Positions 10,446 through 20,707 of a DNA stretch of 64,000 nt are shown in pieces (the stretch's first letter is position 1; the number at the start of each line of letters is the position of its first letter). The notes beneath the pieces are model-generated. The model was given only the letters and a program-made list of their open reading frames with translations. It made no database searches and was not told the origin of the DNA. The stretch covers positions 62,001-126,000 of the forward strand of contig QCDH01000004.1 of the NCBI GenBank assembly GCA_003280985.1, in the 5' to 3' direction. Source of the stretch: Prochlorococcus sp. AG-355-A18. Its GTDB lineage: Bacteria > Cyanobacteriota > Cyanobacteriia > PCC-6307 > Cyanobiaceae. A program made the translations under genes and the position numbers.

Positions 10446-11054
10446 ATGTCAAGATACCGCGGCCCCAGATTAAGGGTTACGCGTCGCTTGGGAGAACTAC
10501 CAGGTCTCACCAGGAAAGCTTCAAAGAAGTCTAATCCTCCAGGTCAGCACGGCCAAGCCCGTCGCAAGCGATCAGAATATGCAATTCGTCTAGAAGAAAA
10601 GCAGAAACTTAGGTTTAATTATGGAGTTTCTGAAAAACAACTAGTACGTTATGTAAAAAAAGCTAGAGCTCAAGAAGGATCTACAGGTACTAACCTACTA
10701 AGACTTTTAGAAAACAGACTTGATAATGTTTGTTTTAGATTAGGTTTTGGAGGAACCATTCCAGGCTCAAGGCAATTAGTAAATCATGGCCATGTAACCG
10801 TTAATGGGAAGGTTCTTGATATTGCTGGTTATCAATGCAAATCAGGCGATGTAATCGGAATTAAAGAAAACAAAGCAAGCAAAAAACTTGTAGAAGGTAA
10901 TATAGAATTCCCTGGCTTAGCAAATGTCCCGCCTCATCTTGATTTAGACAAGCCTAAATTAACGGGGAAAATAAATGGGAAATGCGATAGAGAGTGGGTG
11001 GCTCTTGAAATAAACGAACTACTAGTTGTTGAATATTATTCAAGAAAAGTTTAA
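10446..11054 (+). CDS. rpsD: 30S ribosomal protein S4
   Basis: Primary 16S rRNA binding protein, 202 aa. The N-terminus [20 protein letters not shown] is typical of cyanobacterial/plastid S4. The S4 RNA-binding domain covers about 91-150 ([11 protein letters not shown]...HGHVTVNG). Monocistronic, with an 11-bp hairpin downstream. Confidence 0.98.
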   Translation: MSRYRGPRLRVTRRLGELPGLTRKASKKSNPPGQHGQARRKRSEYAIRLEEKQKLRFNYGVSEKQLVRYVKKARAQEGSTGTNLLRLLENRLDNVCFRLGFGGTIPGSRQLVNHGHVTVNGKVLDIAGYQCKSGDVIGIKENKASKKLVEGNIEFPGLANVPPHLDLDKPKLTGKINGKCDREWVALEINELLVVEYYSRKV

Positions 11055-11074
11055 TACTACTTTTCTTTGGATTA

Positions 11075-11107
11075 TTAAATCTCTCATTTTTTAAAAGAGA
11101 GATTTAA
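11075..11107 (+). terminator. Hairpin terminator after rpsD
   Basis: A perfect 11-bp stem (TTAAATCTCTC / GAGAGATTTAA) with an 11-nt loop, followed by T-rich sequence. It separates rpsD from the cystathionine-type gene at 11131. Confidence 0.75.
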
Positions 11108-11130
11108 TTTAATTCTTATTTTTAAAAATA

Positions 11131-12294
11131 ATGGGAAATAAGGAAAATAATATAAAAAAGCCAGGTTTTAAGACCTTATCTATTCACCATGGGGAAACAT
11201 TTGCTGAAGAAACTGGATGCGTTATGCCTCCTATTTTTTCTACATCTACTTTCAAACATGGAAATAAAGATAATTTCGACTACACCAGATCAGGCAATCC
11301 AAACTTTAGAATTCTAGAAAACATCCTTAAATCAATAGAAGATTCTAAATACTGTACAGTTTTTGGATCTGGAATTAGCGCGGTAACTGCAATTTCATCA
11401 ACACTAAAATCAGGTGACAAGATACTCTGCGAGTCAAATCTCTATGGTTGTACAGTGAGGATGTTCGAAAAAGTTTTCAAGAAATTTGGACTAGAAGTTT
11501 TATACACAGATTTTACAAACGAAAATAATATCAAAAAGATTTCCAACTTCGAGCCAACCCTGATATGGCTAGAAAGTCCAACTAATCCACTTTTGAAGGT
11601 ACTAGATATTAAGGAAATTTGTGATGAGGCGAATAAACTCGAAATACCAGTAGTTGTAGACAACACATTTTCTACAGCGCTTATTCAAAAACCATTGGAC
11701 CTTGGTGCAACACTATCGATTGTAAGCACCACAAAATTCATTAATGGACATAGTGACGCACTTGGCGGAGCAGTACTGACAAATAATGAGGAATGGAATA
11801 GTAAGATGCTTTTCTCTCAAAAAGCTCTCGGGCTTCAACCATCTCCTTTTGATAGTTGGCTCATTACGAGAGGAGTAAAAACTCTTCCTTTAAGAATCGA
11901 ACAACAAACTAAAAGTGCAGAATTTATTTCTGAAGAATTAGGTAATCATAAAATTATTAATAAAGTAATTTACCCGTTCAATCAAGAACATCCGCAATTT
12001 TATTTAGCAAAATCGCAAATGAAATCTGGAGGTTCAATGATCACCCTAAAATTAAATTTAAATAAAGAGGATACTTTTAAATTTTGCAAATCTCTCAAAT
12101 ATTTCTCTCTAGCAGAAAGCCTTGGAGGAGTTGAAAGTTTAATTTGTCACCCTGCAACGATGACTCATGCTTCTGTTGATGACAAAACAAAAAATCTATT
12201 AGGGATAGATGATACTCTTGTAAGATTATCAATTGGATGTGAAGATACAAACGATTTAATCTCGGACATTTTATTTGCTTTAAATAAATTCTGA
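11131..12294 (+). CDS. Cystathionine gamma-synthase/beta-lyase family PLP enzyme
   Basis: A 387-aa Cys/Met-metabolism PLP enzyme with the phosphate-binding YTRSGNPNFRILE (about 51-63), VVDNTFST (about 176) and the Schiff-base lysine in STTKFINGHSD. It runs sulfur through homoserine-type intermediates. Whether it is MetB (synthase) or MetC (lyase) cannot be told from the sequence alone, so no symbol is given. The next gene is a diverged relative starting 3 nt after this stop, and cysK follows, forming a sulfur amino-acid block. Confidence 0.88.
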   Translation: MGNKENNIKKPGFKTLSIHHGETFAEETGCVMPPIFSTSTFKHGNKDNFDYTRSGNPNFRILENILKSIEDSKYCTVFGSGISAVTAISSTLKSGDKILCESNLYGCTVRMFEKVFKKFGLEVLYTDFTNENNIKKISNFEPTLIWLESPTNPLLKVLDIKEICDEANKLEIPVVVDNTFSTALIQKPLDLGATLSIVSTTKFINGHSDALGGAVLTNNEEWNSKMLFSQKALGLQPSPFDSWLITRGVKTLPLRIEQQTKSAEFISEELGNHKIINKVIYPFNQEHPQFYLAKSQMKSGGSMITLKLNLNKEDTFKFCKSLKYFSLAESLGGVESLICHPATMTHASVDDKTKNLLGIDDTLVRLSIGCEDTNDLISDILFALNKF

Positions 12295-12297
12295 AAA

Positions 12298-13767
12298 TTG
12301 AGAAATTTACTTAAAAACCCTATATGGAAAAATTTAGAGTTAGGATATCCTATTCCCGATAGTATTCATGCTGTTTCTGTAGCATTACCAACTTGGAATG
12401 ATGTAATAAATTACGAGGAAAAAAATCAAGAATGCATGAATTTATTGAAGTCCATTTACCCACGATTCGGGCTAAACCCCATAGTGAAAAGATTTTGCGA
12501 AAAAGTAAAAAAGGAAAATTACTACAACAATAAAAGTATCTGGCCATATCCGAATGAAAGCATAGCTTTTAAAGCTAAAAAATACATTGATAGAAATACT
12601 TCTGAACAATTCTCAATAATAGAAAAAAGAGATAATTTTGCTCTCTTAATAACTGAAAAAGAAGGAAGTATTTATGCAAAATCTTTTTGGCAACATACTG
12701 GTCTTGGCATATCTTCAAGGGCTGCTGCTATAGAACTAGGTCTTGAAGATTGCCCTCCAAAATCTTACGTAAATGAATGTTCTCAAAGAATAAAAAATAG
12801 AATTTCTAAATCTACAAAAATTAACTCTAATGATATTCACTTAACTTCATCTGGAATGTCTGCATTGCATACATCATTAGAAATCATTTATAAATTATTT
12901 CCAGCTAAACCAACACTCCAAATTGGTTTTCCATATGTAGATGTACTTAAATTACCAATGAATATCTTTCATGGAGCAAAGTTAATTACAGAAGAAAATT
13001 GCGAGGATATTGAATTAGAAATCAAAAGCATAAATCCATCAGCATTAATTATTGAACTACCGAGTAATCCAATGCTCAAATGTGTAAACATTAAAAAAAT
13101 ATCAAAAATAGCAAAAAAGTTAAATATTCCCTTAATTGTTGACGATACAATTGGTTCAAATTTAAATATAAATTCCCTAGAACATGCAGATATAGTTTTT
13201 ACTTCACTTACAAAAATTTTTTCAGGTAGTGGTGATATTCTTGCAGGATCATTAATACTAAATCCAAAAAGCAAATGGGTTGATCAATTTAGAAATGCAT
13301 TAAACGAAATTAATCTTCCAACACTTTCCGATGGAGATATAGTTTATCTAGAGAAAGTTAGTAGAGATGTATATCAAAGAGTTTTTGAACAAAATAAAGC
13401 ATGTTTAGAATTAAAAAAAAGATTAGAGACCCATAGCGAGATTAAAAATATTTTCCATCCTGAGAATTGTCCAAATTTTAATTCTTTGCTCACTTCTGAT
13501 GGAGGATATGGCTGCTTATTATCGTTTGAATTAAATGGAGGATTGAACAAAGCTAAGAAATTTTATGATTCTCTACAAGTATCTAAAGGTCCTAGTTTAG
13601 GTACAAAATTTACTCTAGTTTGTCCTTATGTTTTACTAGCTCATTATGACGAGTTGGATTGGGCTGAAAGTTTTGGTATACCTTCTCACCTTATTAGAGT
13701 ATCAGTTGGATTAGAAGACCAAGATCAATTATGGAAAACCTTTTCTGAAGCACTAAATAATTTCTAA
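12298..13767 (+). CDS. Diverged cystathionine gamma-synthase family PLP enzyme with N-terminal extension
   Basis: A 489-aa Cys/Met-metabolism PLP protein starting at TTG only 3 nt after the previous stop, so probably translationally coupled. About 130 N-terminal residues precede the PLP fold. VDDTIGSNL and the lysine in TSLTKIFSGSGD are conserved. A C-terminal small domain ends with LIRVSVGLED. It is weaker in conservation than its 5' neighbour and may be the partner step in transsulfuration. Exact reaction unproven. Confidence 0.8.
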   Translation: MRNLLKNPIWKNLELGYPIPDSIHAVSVALPTWNDVINYEEKNQECMNLLKSIYPRFGLNPIVKRFCEKVKKENYYNNKSIWPYPNESIAFKAKKYIDRNTSEQFSIIEKRDNFALLITEKEGSIYAKSFWQHTGLGISSRAAAIELGLEDCPPKSYVNECSQRIKNRISKSTKINSNDIHLTSSGMSALHTSLEIIYKLFPAKPTLQIGFPYVDVLKLPMNIFHGAKLITEENCEDIELEIKSINPSALIIELPSNPMLKCVNIKKISKIAKKLNIPLIVDDTIGSNLNINSLEHADIVFTSLTKIFSGSGDILAGSLILNPKSKWVDQFRNALNEINLPTLSDGDIVYLEKVSRDVYQRVFEQNKACLELKKRLETHSEIKNIFHPENCPNFNSLLTSDGGYGCLLSFELNGGLNKAKKFYDSLQVSKGPSLGTKFTLVCPYVLLAHYDELDWAESFGIPSHLIRVSVGLEDQDQLWKTFSEALNNF

Positions 13768-13851
13768 ATTCCTAGTATTTACCGTATAGAAACTTATATA
13801 CTCTTTTTCTGAATAATAGTTAGTATTATAATATATTTTCTCAATATATAA

Positions 13852-14838
13852 ATGGCAAAAATTTATGAGGACAACAGTTTTGCTATTGGAAACACTCCAT
13901 TAGTAAAATTAAAATCAGTTACTAAAAACGCAAAAGCTACAGTACTTGCAAAAATCGAAGGTAGAAACCCTGCTTATAGTGTTAAATGCAGGATTGGCGC
14001 CAACATGATTTGGGATGCAGAAAAAAGTGGGAAGCTTACAAAAGACAAAACTATTGTTGAGCCAACTTCTGGAAATACAGGAATTGCTCTAGCTTTTACT
14101 GCTTCAGCAAGAGGTTATAAACTCATCCTTACAATGCCAGAATCCATGTCAATTGAAAGAAGAAGGGTTATGGCAGTGTTGGGGGCTGAAATTGTTTTAA
14201 CAGAGGCATCTAAAGGTATGCCTGGAGCAATAGCTAAGGCTAAAGAAATTGCAGAAAGTAATCCTTCTCAATATTTCATGCCAGGTCAATTTGATAATCC
14301 AGCAAACCCTGAAATTCATTTCAAAACTACTGGACCAGAAATCTGGGATGATTGCGATGGTGAAATTGATGTCTTAGTTGCAGGGGTTGGAACTGGCGGC
14401 ACAATTACAGGAGTTTCTAGATACATTAAGCAAGAAAAGGGTAAAAATATTACTTCTGTAGCTGTAGAACCATCACATAGTCCTGTTATTACACAGACGA
14501 TGAATGGAGAAGAGGTTAAATCTGGACCACATAAAATTCAAGGAATTGGAGCAGGATTTATTCCTAAGAACCTTGACTTATCAATTGTCGATAAGGTTGA
14601 ACAGGTGACAAATGACGAGTCAATCGAGATGGCTCTTAGATTAGCAAAAGAAGAAGGTCTTTTAGTAGGAATATCTTGTGGAGCTGCTGCTGCTGCTGCT
14701 GTTAGATTAGCTGAACTAGATGAATATGCGGGAAAAACTATTGTAGTTGTTCTACCTGATTTGGCAGAGAGATATTTATCATCAATTATGTTTACTGAAG
14801 TTCCAAGCGGAATCATTCAAGAACCAGTGAAAGCCTAA
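13852..14838 (+). CDS. cysK: Cysteine synthase A (O-acetylserine sulfhydrylase)
   Basis: A 328-aa PLP enzyme making cysteine from O-acetylserine and sulfide. The GNTPLVKL start (about 13-20) is present. The usual PSxSVKDR PLP-lysine block appears as [11 protein letters not shown] (Lys about 45). [11 protein letters not shown] (about 72) and the phosphate loop [10 protein letters not shown] (about 183) follow. It directly follows the two cystathionine-type genes; a TATAAT-like sequence in the 84-nt spacer suggests its own promoter. Confidence 0.95.
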   Translation: MAKIYEDNSFAIGNTPLVKLKSVTKNAKATVLAKIEGRNPAYSVKCRIGANMIWDAEKSGKLTKDKTIVEPTSGNTGIALAFTASARGYKLILTMPESMSIERRRVMAVLGAEIVLTEASKGMPGAIAKAKEIAESNPSQYFMPGQFDNPANPEIHFKTTGPEIWDDCDGEIDVLVAGVGTGGTITGVSRYIKQEKGKNITSVAVEPSHSPVITQTMNGEEVKSGPHKIQGIGAGFIPKNLDLSIVDKVEQVTNDESIEMALRLAKEEGLLVGISCGAAAAAAVRLAELDEYAGKTIVVVLPDLAERYLSSIMFTEVPSGIIQEPVKA

Positions 14839-14840
14839 AT

Positions 14841-15965
14841 CTATTTTTTCTCCAGTAATGAATCTGGTGAAATATACATCGCATCACCATAAGAGAAAAA
14901 TCTAAATTTTTCTTTTATGGCTTTTTTATACAAATCTAATAATCTTTCTCTACCAATCATTGCACTTACTAAAAGTAATAACGAGCTTTTAGGAAGATGA
15001 AAATTAGTTAATAATCCATCAACTACCTTAAATTTATAACCTGGCTTAATTACTAAATCCACGTACTTCGCTATGGGAATATAGTCATTAATTTCGTAAG
15101 AATAACAACTTTCAAGAGCCCTCACGCTAGTTGTCCCAATAGCAATTATTCTTCTATCTGTTTTCTTTATTTTTTTTATTTCCTCCACTAATTCCTTATT
15201 AACACTTACCCATTCTTTATGAAGTTTTAAGTTACTTAAATCCTCTTGATCAATTGGTTTGAATGTTCCATAGCCCACATGCAAAGTTATCGGTAAAATT
15301 ATTACCCCTTTTTTTTTTAGATTGGAAATAAGACTTTTGCTTAAGTGTAATCCAGCAGTTGGCGCAGCAACGGCCCCTGGATTAGTTGCATACTCAGTTT
15401 GATAACTATTCTCATGAAAAGATTCTTCTTCAGTATTTTTTATATAAGGCGGGAGGGGGATTTTCCCGTATTTATCAAGAAGGTAATTCATTGAATTGAG
15501 ATCAGTTATATTTTCAGGAAATTTAATAAATCTCCCTCCAGTTTCTTTATCAACCCCATCAACTATCAAATTAATATCTTGTGCAAAAGGAGATTTTAAT
15601 ATTATTTTTCTATTTATTTTTAATTTTTTCGCTGGCTTTGCTAAACATAACCAAACACAATCATGAGATCTTTCTAAGACTAATAATTCGACTAAAGTCC
15701 CATTTTCTAATTCAACCTTTAACCTAGCTTTCATTACCTTAGTATTGTTAACAACTACAAGATCGCCTTCTCTAAATTCATCTAAAAGATTCTTGGTAAA
15801 TTTATTAGTTAAGCAGTCTTCTTCTAAAGCACTATTTCTAACTATCATCAATCTTGATTCATGCCTAATTGCAGAAGGTTTACTAGCAATTAATGAAGGA
15901 TCAAGTAAATAATCATAAGATTCAAGCCTATAATTTCTTTCTTCTTTATTAATTTGAGAAATCAA
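14841..15965 (-). CDS. queA: S-adenosylmethionine:tRNA ribosyltransferase-isomerase
   Basis: Queuosine pathway enzyme (374 aa) that transfers and isomerises the ribosyl group of SAM onto preQ1-tRNA. Diagnostic segments are YDYLLDPSLIASKP (about 18-31), NNTKVMKARL (about 73), AAPTAGLH (about 199) and TNFHLPKSSLLLLVSA near 318-333. It ends 2 nt from the convergent cysK stop and lies 6 nt after pdhC on the same strand. Confidence 0.96.
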   Translation of the reverse strand: MISQINKEERNYRLESYDYLLDPSLIASKPSAIRHESRLMIVRNSALEEDCLTNKFTKNLLDEFREGDLVVVNNTKVMKARLKVELENGTLVELLVLERSHDCVWLCLAKPAKKLKINRKIILKSPFAQDINLIVDGVDKETGGRFIKFPENITDLNSMNYLLDKYGKIPLPPYIKNTEEESFHENSYQTEYATNPGAVAAPTAGLHLSKSLISNLKKKGVIILPITLHVGYGTFKPIDQEDLSNLKLHKEWVSVNKELVEEIKKIKKTDRRIIAIGTTSVRALESCYSYEINDYIPIAKYVDLVIKPGYKFKVVDGLLTNFHLPKSSLLLLVSAMIGRERLLDLYKKAIKEKFRFFSYGDAMYISPDSLLEKK

Positions 15966-15971
15966 TTAAAT

Positions 15972-17339
15972 TTAAGATACAAGTGTCTCTGGCTCATTTT
16001 CAATCAGGTTAGCCAAGTCTTTTAAGAATGAAGCACCATCAGCTCCATAGATCACTCTGTGATCAGCTGTAAGATTTACTTGCATTATTTTTTTAACAGA
16101 TATAGAACCATCACTATTTGCTACAACAGTTGGTTTCGATGATGCTATCGCTAATATCGCACCGGTCCCTGGGGGTAGTATTGCGTCAAATCTATCAACA
16201 CCAAACATACCAAGGTTAGATAAGGTAAATGTTCCCGTTGAGTATTCATCTGGTTCTAATTGTTTTAATCTCGATCTTTTTACGAGATCTTTCCATTCCC
16301 TAGATAATTCAAATAAATCAGTATTGCATGGTTCTTTTAATACTGGAGTTATTAGTCCCCCATCTTCCATTGCAACAGCAACAGCAATATTTATATTTTC
16401 TGGATAAGAAATTCCATTTTCTGAAAATCTTGAGTTAACTTGAGGATGTTTCTTTAGTGTCTTTGCAACTGCCTTTACAAGTAAAGCAGTCATAGTAACT
16501 CCGTTCTGTTTTACCTTTTTGTAGAAATTATCTAATTTATCTGTATTGATAGAGTAACCTACCCTAAAACATGGAACATCTAAACTAGATTCCATATTTT
16601 TATTTACCGCTTTTTGAAGAGTATTAAATTGAACTGTTTCTCCAGGATTACCAAAACTATTTCCTGAAGTTTCTAATTTACTTTCAACTCCCAAATTTGC
16701 ACTAGGGATACTTGCAGGAGAACCACCTTCGCCTATCCATGGAATAGAGACTGGTTGACCATTAGCTTTTAAAATATCATCGGCTTGAATCCTTCCGTGA
16801 GGGCCAGATCCATGAACCTTTGCTAAATCAACACCCATTTGAGAGGCAAGTTTTTTAGCTCTTGGAGATGCAATTATCCTCGAAGAAAAATTACTCGTAG
16901 CAGCATTTATTTGATCACTTTTAAAAGATGGGGCTGCCTTTTCACTCATTAATACGACTTCTTTTTCTTGTTTTTCAACAATTTCACTTTTAACCACAGG
17001 TTTTTCTTCAGTTGTATTGCTTACCAATTCAAGTTGGTCAGAAGTAGAGACTTCTTGTTGATTTCCTTTATTTTGTTCTTGAACTGAAGCTATCTCATCC
17101 TCATTTTCTACAATAATACCAATAGTTTCTCCAACGGGTGCAGTGCTGCCAGCAGGCATTAAAACTGCTGCAAGATATCCATCTTGAAAAGATTCAACGT
17201 CCATATCTGCCTTGTCAGATTCTACAACCAAGACAGATTCACCTCTTTCAACCTTATCTCCCGGATTTTTCAACCATTCCACAATCTTGCCCTCCGTCAT
17301 AGTAGAACTCAAGGCAGGCATGAATATTTCGTGAGACAT
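15972..17339 (-). CDS. pdhC: Pyruvate dehydrogenase E2, dihydrolipoamide acetyltransferase
   Basis: A 455-aa E2 core subunit. One lipoyl domain (1-75) has the lipoylation site in VESDKADMDVES (Lys43). A linker of about 80 residues follows. The E1/E3-binding domain has ASPRAKKLASQMGVDL (about 160). The catalytic domain ends with DHRVIYGADGA, the HxxxDG active site. It transfers acetyl groups to CoA. It is 6 nt upstream of queA. Confidence 0.95.
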   Translation of the reverse strand: MSHEIFMPALSSTMTEGKIVEWLKNPGDKVERGESVLVVESDKADMDVESFQDGYLAAVLMPAGSTAPVGETIGIIVENEDEIASVQEQNKGNQQEVSTSDQLELVSNTTEEKPVVKSEIVEKQEKEVVLMSEKAAPSFKSDQINAATSNFSSRIIASPRAKKLASQMGVDLAKVHGSGPHGRIQADDILKANGQPVSIPWIGEGGSPASIPSANLGVESKLETSGNSFGNPGETVQFNTLQKAVNKNMESSLDVPCFRVGYSINTDKLDNFYKKVKQNGVTMTALLVKAVAKTLKKHPQVNSRFSENGISYPENINIAVAVAMEDGGLITPVLKEPCNTDLFELSREWKDLVKRSRLKQLEPDEYSTGTFTLSNLGMFGVDRFDAILPPGTGAILAIASSKPTVVANSDGSISVKKIMQVNLTADHRVIYGADGASFLKDLANLIENEPETLVS

Positions 17340-17372
17340 AGCAGGTTAGTATTCGCAATGGTTTTGGACGTG

Positions 17373-17392
17373 GTGTCTACGAAAGTGTCTAC
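17373..17392. repeat. Two direct copies of GTGTCTAC upstream of pdhC
   Basis: GTGTCTAC occurs at 17373-17380 and 17385-17392, followed by a related TTTGACAC near 17404-17411. The repeat sits 34-53 nt upstream of the pdhC start, inside the 221-nt spacer that should hold its promoter. It could be an operator; nothing else supports that. Confidence 0.35.
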
Positions 17393-17560
17393 ACTTTTTG
17401 ACGTTTGACACCCTTATCCCTATTAATTTAATTATACAAAAGTATGTAACCTACGGAAACAGTGGAAGATTAAGAAAGTAATAATTTAGATCGATTAGAA
17501 TTTAAAACTTTTCGCAATTAAGATTTACTTATTTTTATCAAAAATACTAAAACTTTTTAT

Positions 17561-18004
17561 TTAATTATTATCTATAGATTGAATAATTCCATCTTTAACA
17601 GTAATTGAGACTTGCATTTTTTCAATAAGATTGTCCCCCACATTGACATTACAGAAACTATCCACTTGTCCTTGATCAACAATTTCGTCCATTTTTAATT
17701 CGCGAACTTGACTCTGTTGTTGAAGTAGATTTCTTTTTTGTTCTTCAATTTCATTTCGTTTTGCTGCCACTTGTTGTTGCACCTGACTGACCTGTTCTTG
17801 GACTCTTGGATCCAGAGGATTCATCGATTGGGATCTAATATTATTTACTATTTGCTGCCCCTCCTGCTCAAGTTGAGATAATTGCTGGTCAATGTTTGAA
17901 ATTGCTTTACTTAATTCTTTTTCTGCATCTTCTTTCCAAGTTGGTGTAACTACAGCTTTAATAGCTATTGAGCGCTTTATAGATATTGAGTTTTTTGTTT
18001 CCAT
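17561..18004 (-). CDS. YlqD family protein
   Basis: A 147-aa protein: a short beta N-terminus (SISIKRSIAIKAVVTPTWKE), a long Gln/Glu-rich coiled coil (about 30-103) and a C-terminal beta domain (GDNLIEKMQVSITVKDG). This is the YlqD layout. Function unknown. It lies 38 nt upstream of no other gene on its strand but follows the acyl synthetase gene (stop-to-start order 18042 then 18004), so the two may be co-transcribed. Confidence 0.8.
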   Translation of the reverse strand: METKNSISIKRSIAIKAVVTPTWKEDAEKELSKAISNIDQQLSQLEQEGQQIVNNIRSQSMNPLDPRVQEQVSQVQQQVAAKRNEIEEQKRNLLQQQSQVRELKMDEIVDQGQVDSFCNVNVGDNLIEKMQVSITVKDGIIQSIDNN

Positions 18005-18041
18005 AAAAAATTAAATTACCTTTTCAATATAGATAGAAAAA

Positions 18042-19985
18042 TCAAATTTTCTTACTAAATTTGTTTTCATACATATTTTCTATTTGTAATGAATACTTTT
18101 TTTCTATTTCTTTTCTTTTTTGTTTAAGAGTTTGTGTTAACAAACCATTTTCTAAAGTAAAACTATCAACAAAATAACAATCTAAAATTTGTTCTTCTGA
18201 TCTTGCTCCTAATCGACTTTTAAGCAAATTATTAATTTGTGATTTAAAAAATGTACCAACATTCTTATTAAGGTTTAATTTCGAAAGGTCTTCTTCTGAA
18301 AACTTGTTTTTAACCAATTCGACATTAGGCACTACAAGGGCTGTTAAACATTTCTTGTCTTGTCCTACTAGTTGAATCTGATTAATAAATTCAGAACTAA
18401 GGATTTCGGTCTCAAGTGGATTCGGTTCTATATTTTCACCACTTGATAGCACTATTGTATCCTTGACTCTTCCCGTTATAAAAAGAGAACCATTTGGTAT
18501 TAGGAAACCTAAATCACCCGTATCAAACCAACCATCCTTGGATAAAACATCTTTTGTTGCTAATTCATTATTAAGATACCCTTTCATTACTTGTGGTCCC
18601 TTAACAAGAATTTTTCCGACTTCTCTGAACTTCAGAATCTTTTTTTTATCATCATTTACTATTTTGATTTCAGTAAACGCCAGAGGCTGACCGGATGATC
18701 CTCTAACATTTAATTCTCTTCTCCTACAAGTTAATACTGGACTAGTTTCTGTGAGGCCATATCCCACCAAAACATCTACACCTAAAGATTCAAAAAAAAG
18801 ATCCACATGTTCTGGCAATGCACCTCCGCCGTTAATAGGAAATTTCAGTTTTTCACCGCATAGTTGTCTAAGAATATTCGGCCATAAAAAAATAGTAGAC
18901 AATTTATGTAAAGGATATCGACCAATAACAGAACCCAGTAAGGGGATTTTTGATTTAAAAGCTATTTGATTGATATCTAAATTTCTTATCTTTCTTAGAC
19001 TTCTTTTAAAAACTGAACTATTACTTATCAAAAACTTGATAAGTTTTTGCTTTTTGGAAGGCATTTTTTTCAACGCCTGAAAAAAACCATCATGTATTGC
19101 CTCCCATAGTCTTGGTACAGTAGCCATGACAACAGGTTTTATTTGTGTAATATCATCTTTCAGAAATTTTGGAATTGTATAGTATTGAGAACAAGCACAT
19201 GAAAAAAAGAAGTATTCAGCACTCCTTTCATAAGAATGCCAGATAGGCAACACGCTTAACACAGAGGTCCCGGGTTCTGGATCAGCGATATAGGCTAAAT
19301 TGATTATTTGATGTAAAAAATTTGCATGAGTCAATGGGACACCTTTAGGTTTTCCTGTTGTCCCAGAAGTGTAAAGAATAGTAGCGACGTCATCAATTTC
19401 TGGATTAAATCTTTCAAAATTATTATTTTGTGAATTTTCTTTTTTTACTGAACTTATAAATTTACTCCAACTTATTAAACTTTCAAATTGTTCATCTTCT
19501 AAATTGATTATGAATTTCAGTCTTTTTTTTAATTCTTCTTTGTTGTTTAACTTTAGCCAAATCTCCTTAGATTGAACTACTAGACCTACTGAATTAGAGT
19601 GTTCAATAATATAGTCTAATTCTACTGAAGGAGAATTAATTCCTCTCACTGCATTTATAGCTCCTAAACGCATTAAGCCTTGATCAACTACTAGCCATCT
19701 TGGAGAATTTTCAGATATTACAGTAACTACATCCCCCTTTACTAAACCATAATTTTGAAAAGAAAAAGAGACTTTTGTTATTAAATCAGCCAGCTCAGAA
19801 TAAGAAAATTTTTCTTTGTATTTCCCCCTTAAATCGCAAACAGCTAAAGTATCACCAAATTTAAATTTTAATTTTTCCCAAATTTGATCTATATGATGAA
19901 GGTTCTTAATAAAATCTCTATTTTTAGCAAATTTGTCTTTTTTAGAAAGAGGTTTAGCTGAAGGCCAGTATGCTAAATCACCCAT
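18042..19985 (-). CDS. AMP-dependent acyl-CoA/acyl-ACP synthetase
   Basis: A 647-aa adenylate-forming enzyme that activates fatty acids. P-loop LYTSGTTGKPKGVPLTH (about 202-218), GYGLTETSP (about 410) and GWFDTGDLG (about 490) are all present. Cyanobacteria normally have one such enzyme (Aas), which reactivates free fatty acids onto ACP for recycling. That assignment is by family; CoA versus ACP cannot be read from the sequence. It is 27 nt downstream of lipB, likely in one transcript. Confidence 0.9.
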   Translation of the reverse strand: MGDLAYWPSAKPLSKKDKFAKNRDFIKNLHHIDQIWEKLKFKFGDTLAVCDLRGKYKEKFSYSELADLITKVSFSFQNYGLVKGDVVTVISENSPRWLVVDQGLMRLGAINAVRGINSPSVELDYIIEHSNSVGLVVQSKEIWLKLNNKEELKKRLKFIINLEDEQFESLISWSKFISSVKKENSQNNNFERFNPEIDDVATILYTSGTTGKPKGVPLTHANFLHQIINLAYIADPEPGTSVLSVLPIWHSYERSAEYFFFSCACSQYYTIPKFLKDDITQIKPVVMATVPRLWEAIHDGFFQALKKMPSKKQKLIKFLISNSSVFKRSLRKIRNLDINQIAFKSKIPLLGSVIGRYPLHKLSTIFLWPNILRQLCGEKLKFPINGGGALPEHVDLFFESLGVDVLVGYGLTETSPVLTCRRRELNVRGSSGQPLAFTEIKIVNDDKKKILKFREVGKILVKGPQVMKGYLNNELATKDVLSKDGWFDTGDLGFLIPNGSLFITGRVKDTIVLSSGENIEPNPLETEILSSEFINQIQLVGQDKKCLTALVVPNVELVKNKFSEEDLSKLNLNKNVGTFFKSQINNLLKSRLGARSEEQILDCYFVDSFTLENGLLTQTLKQKRKEIEKKYSLQIENMYENKFSKKI

Positions 19986-20012
19986 ATTAAATTGATTTTG
20001 AAATTTTAATTT

Positions 20013-20663
20013 CTATTTTGATACAAAATCAAAATTAAATTCTTCCTGAATGATTTTTTTAACAATTCTCTTGACTTCTTGAATATTTAAATTGTTGTTG
20101 TAATCAATCATATTTGCCATAAGACAATTTTCGATCCCGCAAGGAACAATTTTATTAAAGTTTTCTAATTCGCAGTCAATATTGATTGAAAATCCATTAA
20201 TTGTAATCCATCTTTTACAACCAATTCCAATTGAAGCAATTTTCTTATTTCCTATCCAAACACCAGTGAAACCCTCTCTTGAATGACAATTTATGTTAAA
20301 AGTTCCAAGAATTTTTATAATAATTTCTTCAATTTTTCTTAAATACCAATTTAAATCTTTATTAAAATTTTTCAAATCTAAAACCAAGTAAGTTACTAAT
20401 TGTCCAGGCATATGACAAGTAACCTCACCACCTCTATTAATCTTAAAAACATCATATATATCATCATCCATAGAAAATAGTAAATTATCATAATTAGATC
20501 CTCTACCCAACGTATAACAGAGTTGATGCTCCCCTATCCAAATAAAGTCAGGGTTAGAATTATCTAAAATCAATGCCTCCTGATATTCTTTTTGTAATTT
20601 ATAAACATCATTAAAAGAAGAAATATTATCAGGTTGTTTAATTATTGCTGTTCTATTTTCCAT
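20013..20663 (-). CDS. lipB: Octanoyl-[ACP]:protein octanoyltransferase
   Basis: A 216-aa enzyme that transfers octanoate from ACP to lipoyl domains, such as that of Pdh[17 protein letters not shown] (about 77-92), the Lys in [10 protein letters not shown] and the catalytic Cys in IVPCGIENC (about 170) are present. Upstream of the acyl synthetase, divergent from hpf. Confidence 0.95.
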   Translation of the reverse strand: MENRTAIIKQPDNISSFNDVYKLQKEYQEALILDNSNPDFIWIGEHQLCYTLGRGSNYDNLLFSMDDDIYDVFKINRGGEVTCHMPGQLVTYLVLDLKNFNKDLNWYLRKIEEIIIKILGTFNINCHSREGFTGVWIGNKKIASIGIGCKRWITINGFSINIDCELENFNKIVPCGIENCLMANMIDYNNNLNIQEVKRIVKKIIQEEFNFDFVSK

Positions 20664-20707
20664 ATTTAAGTAGATTTAGAAAGTAAGTAAATATTTTTAG
20701 ATTTGTT

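Noticed and set aside
17184-17408. 74-codon plus-strand frame
   Set aside because: Antisense to the lipoyl domain of pdhC.
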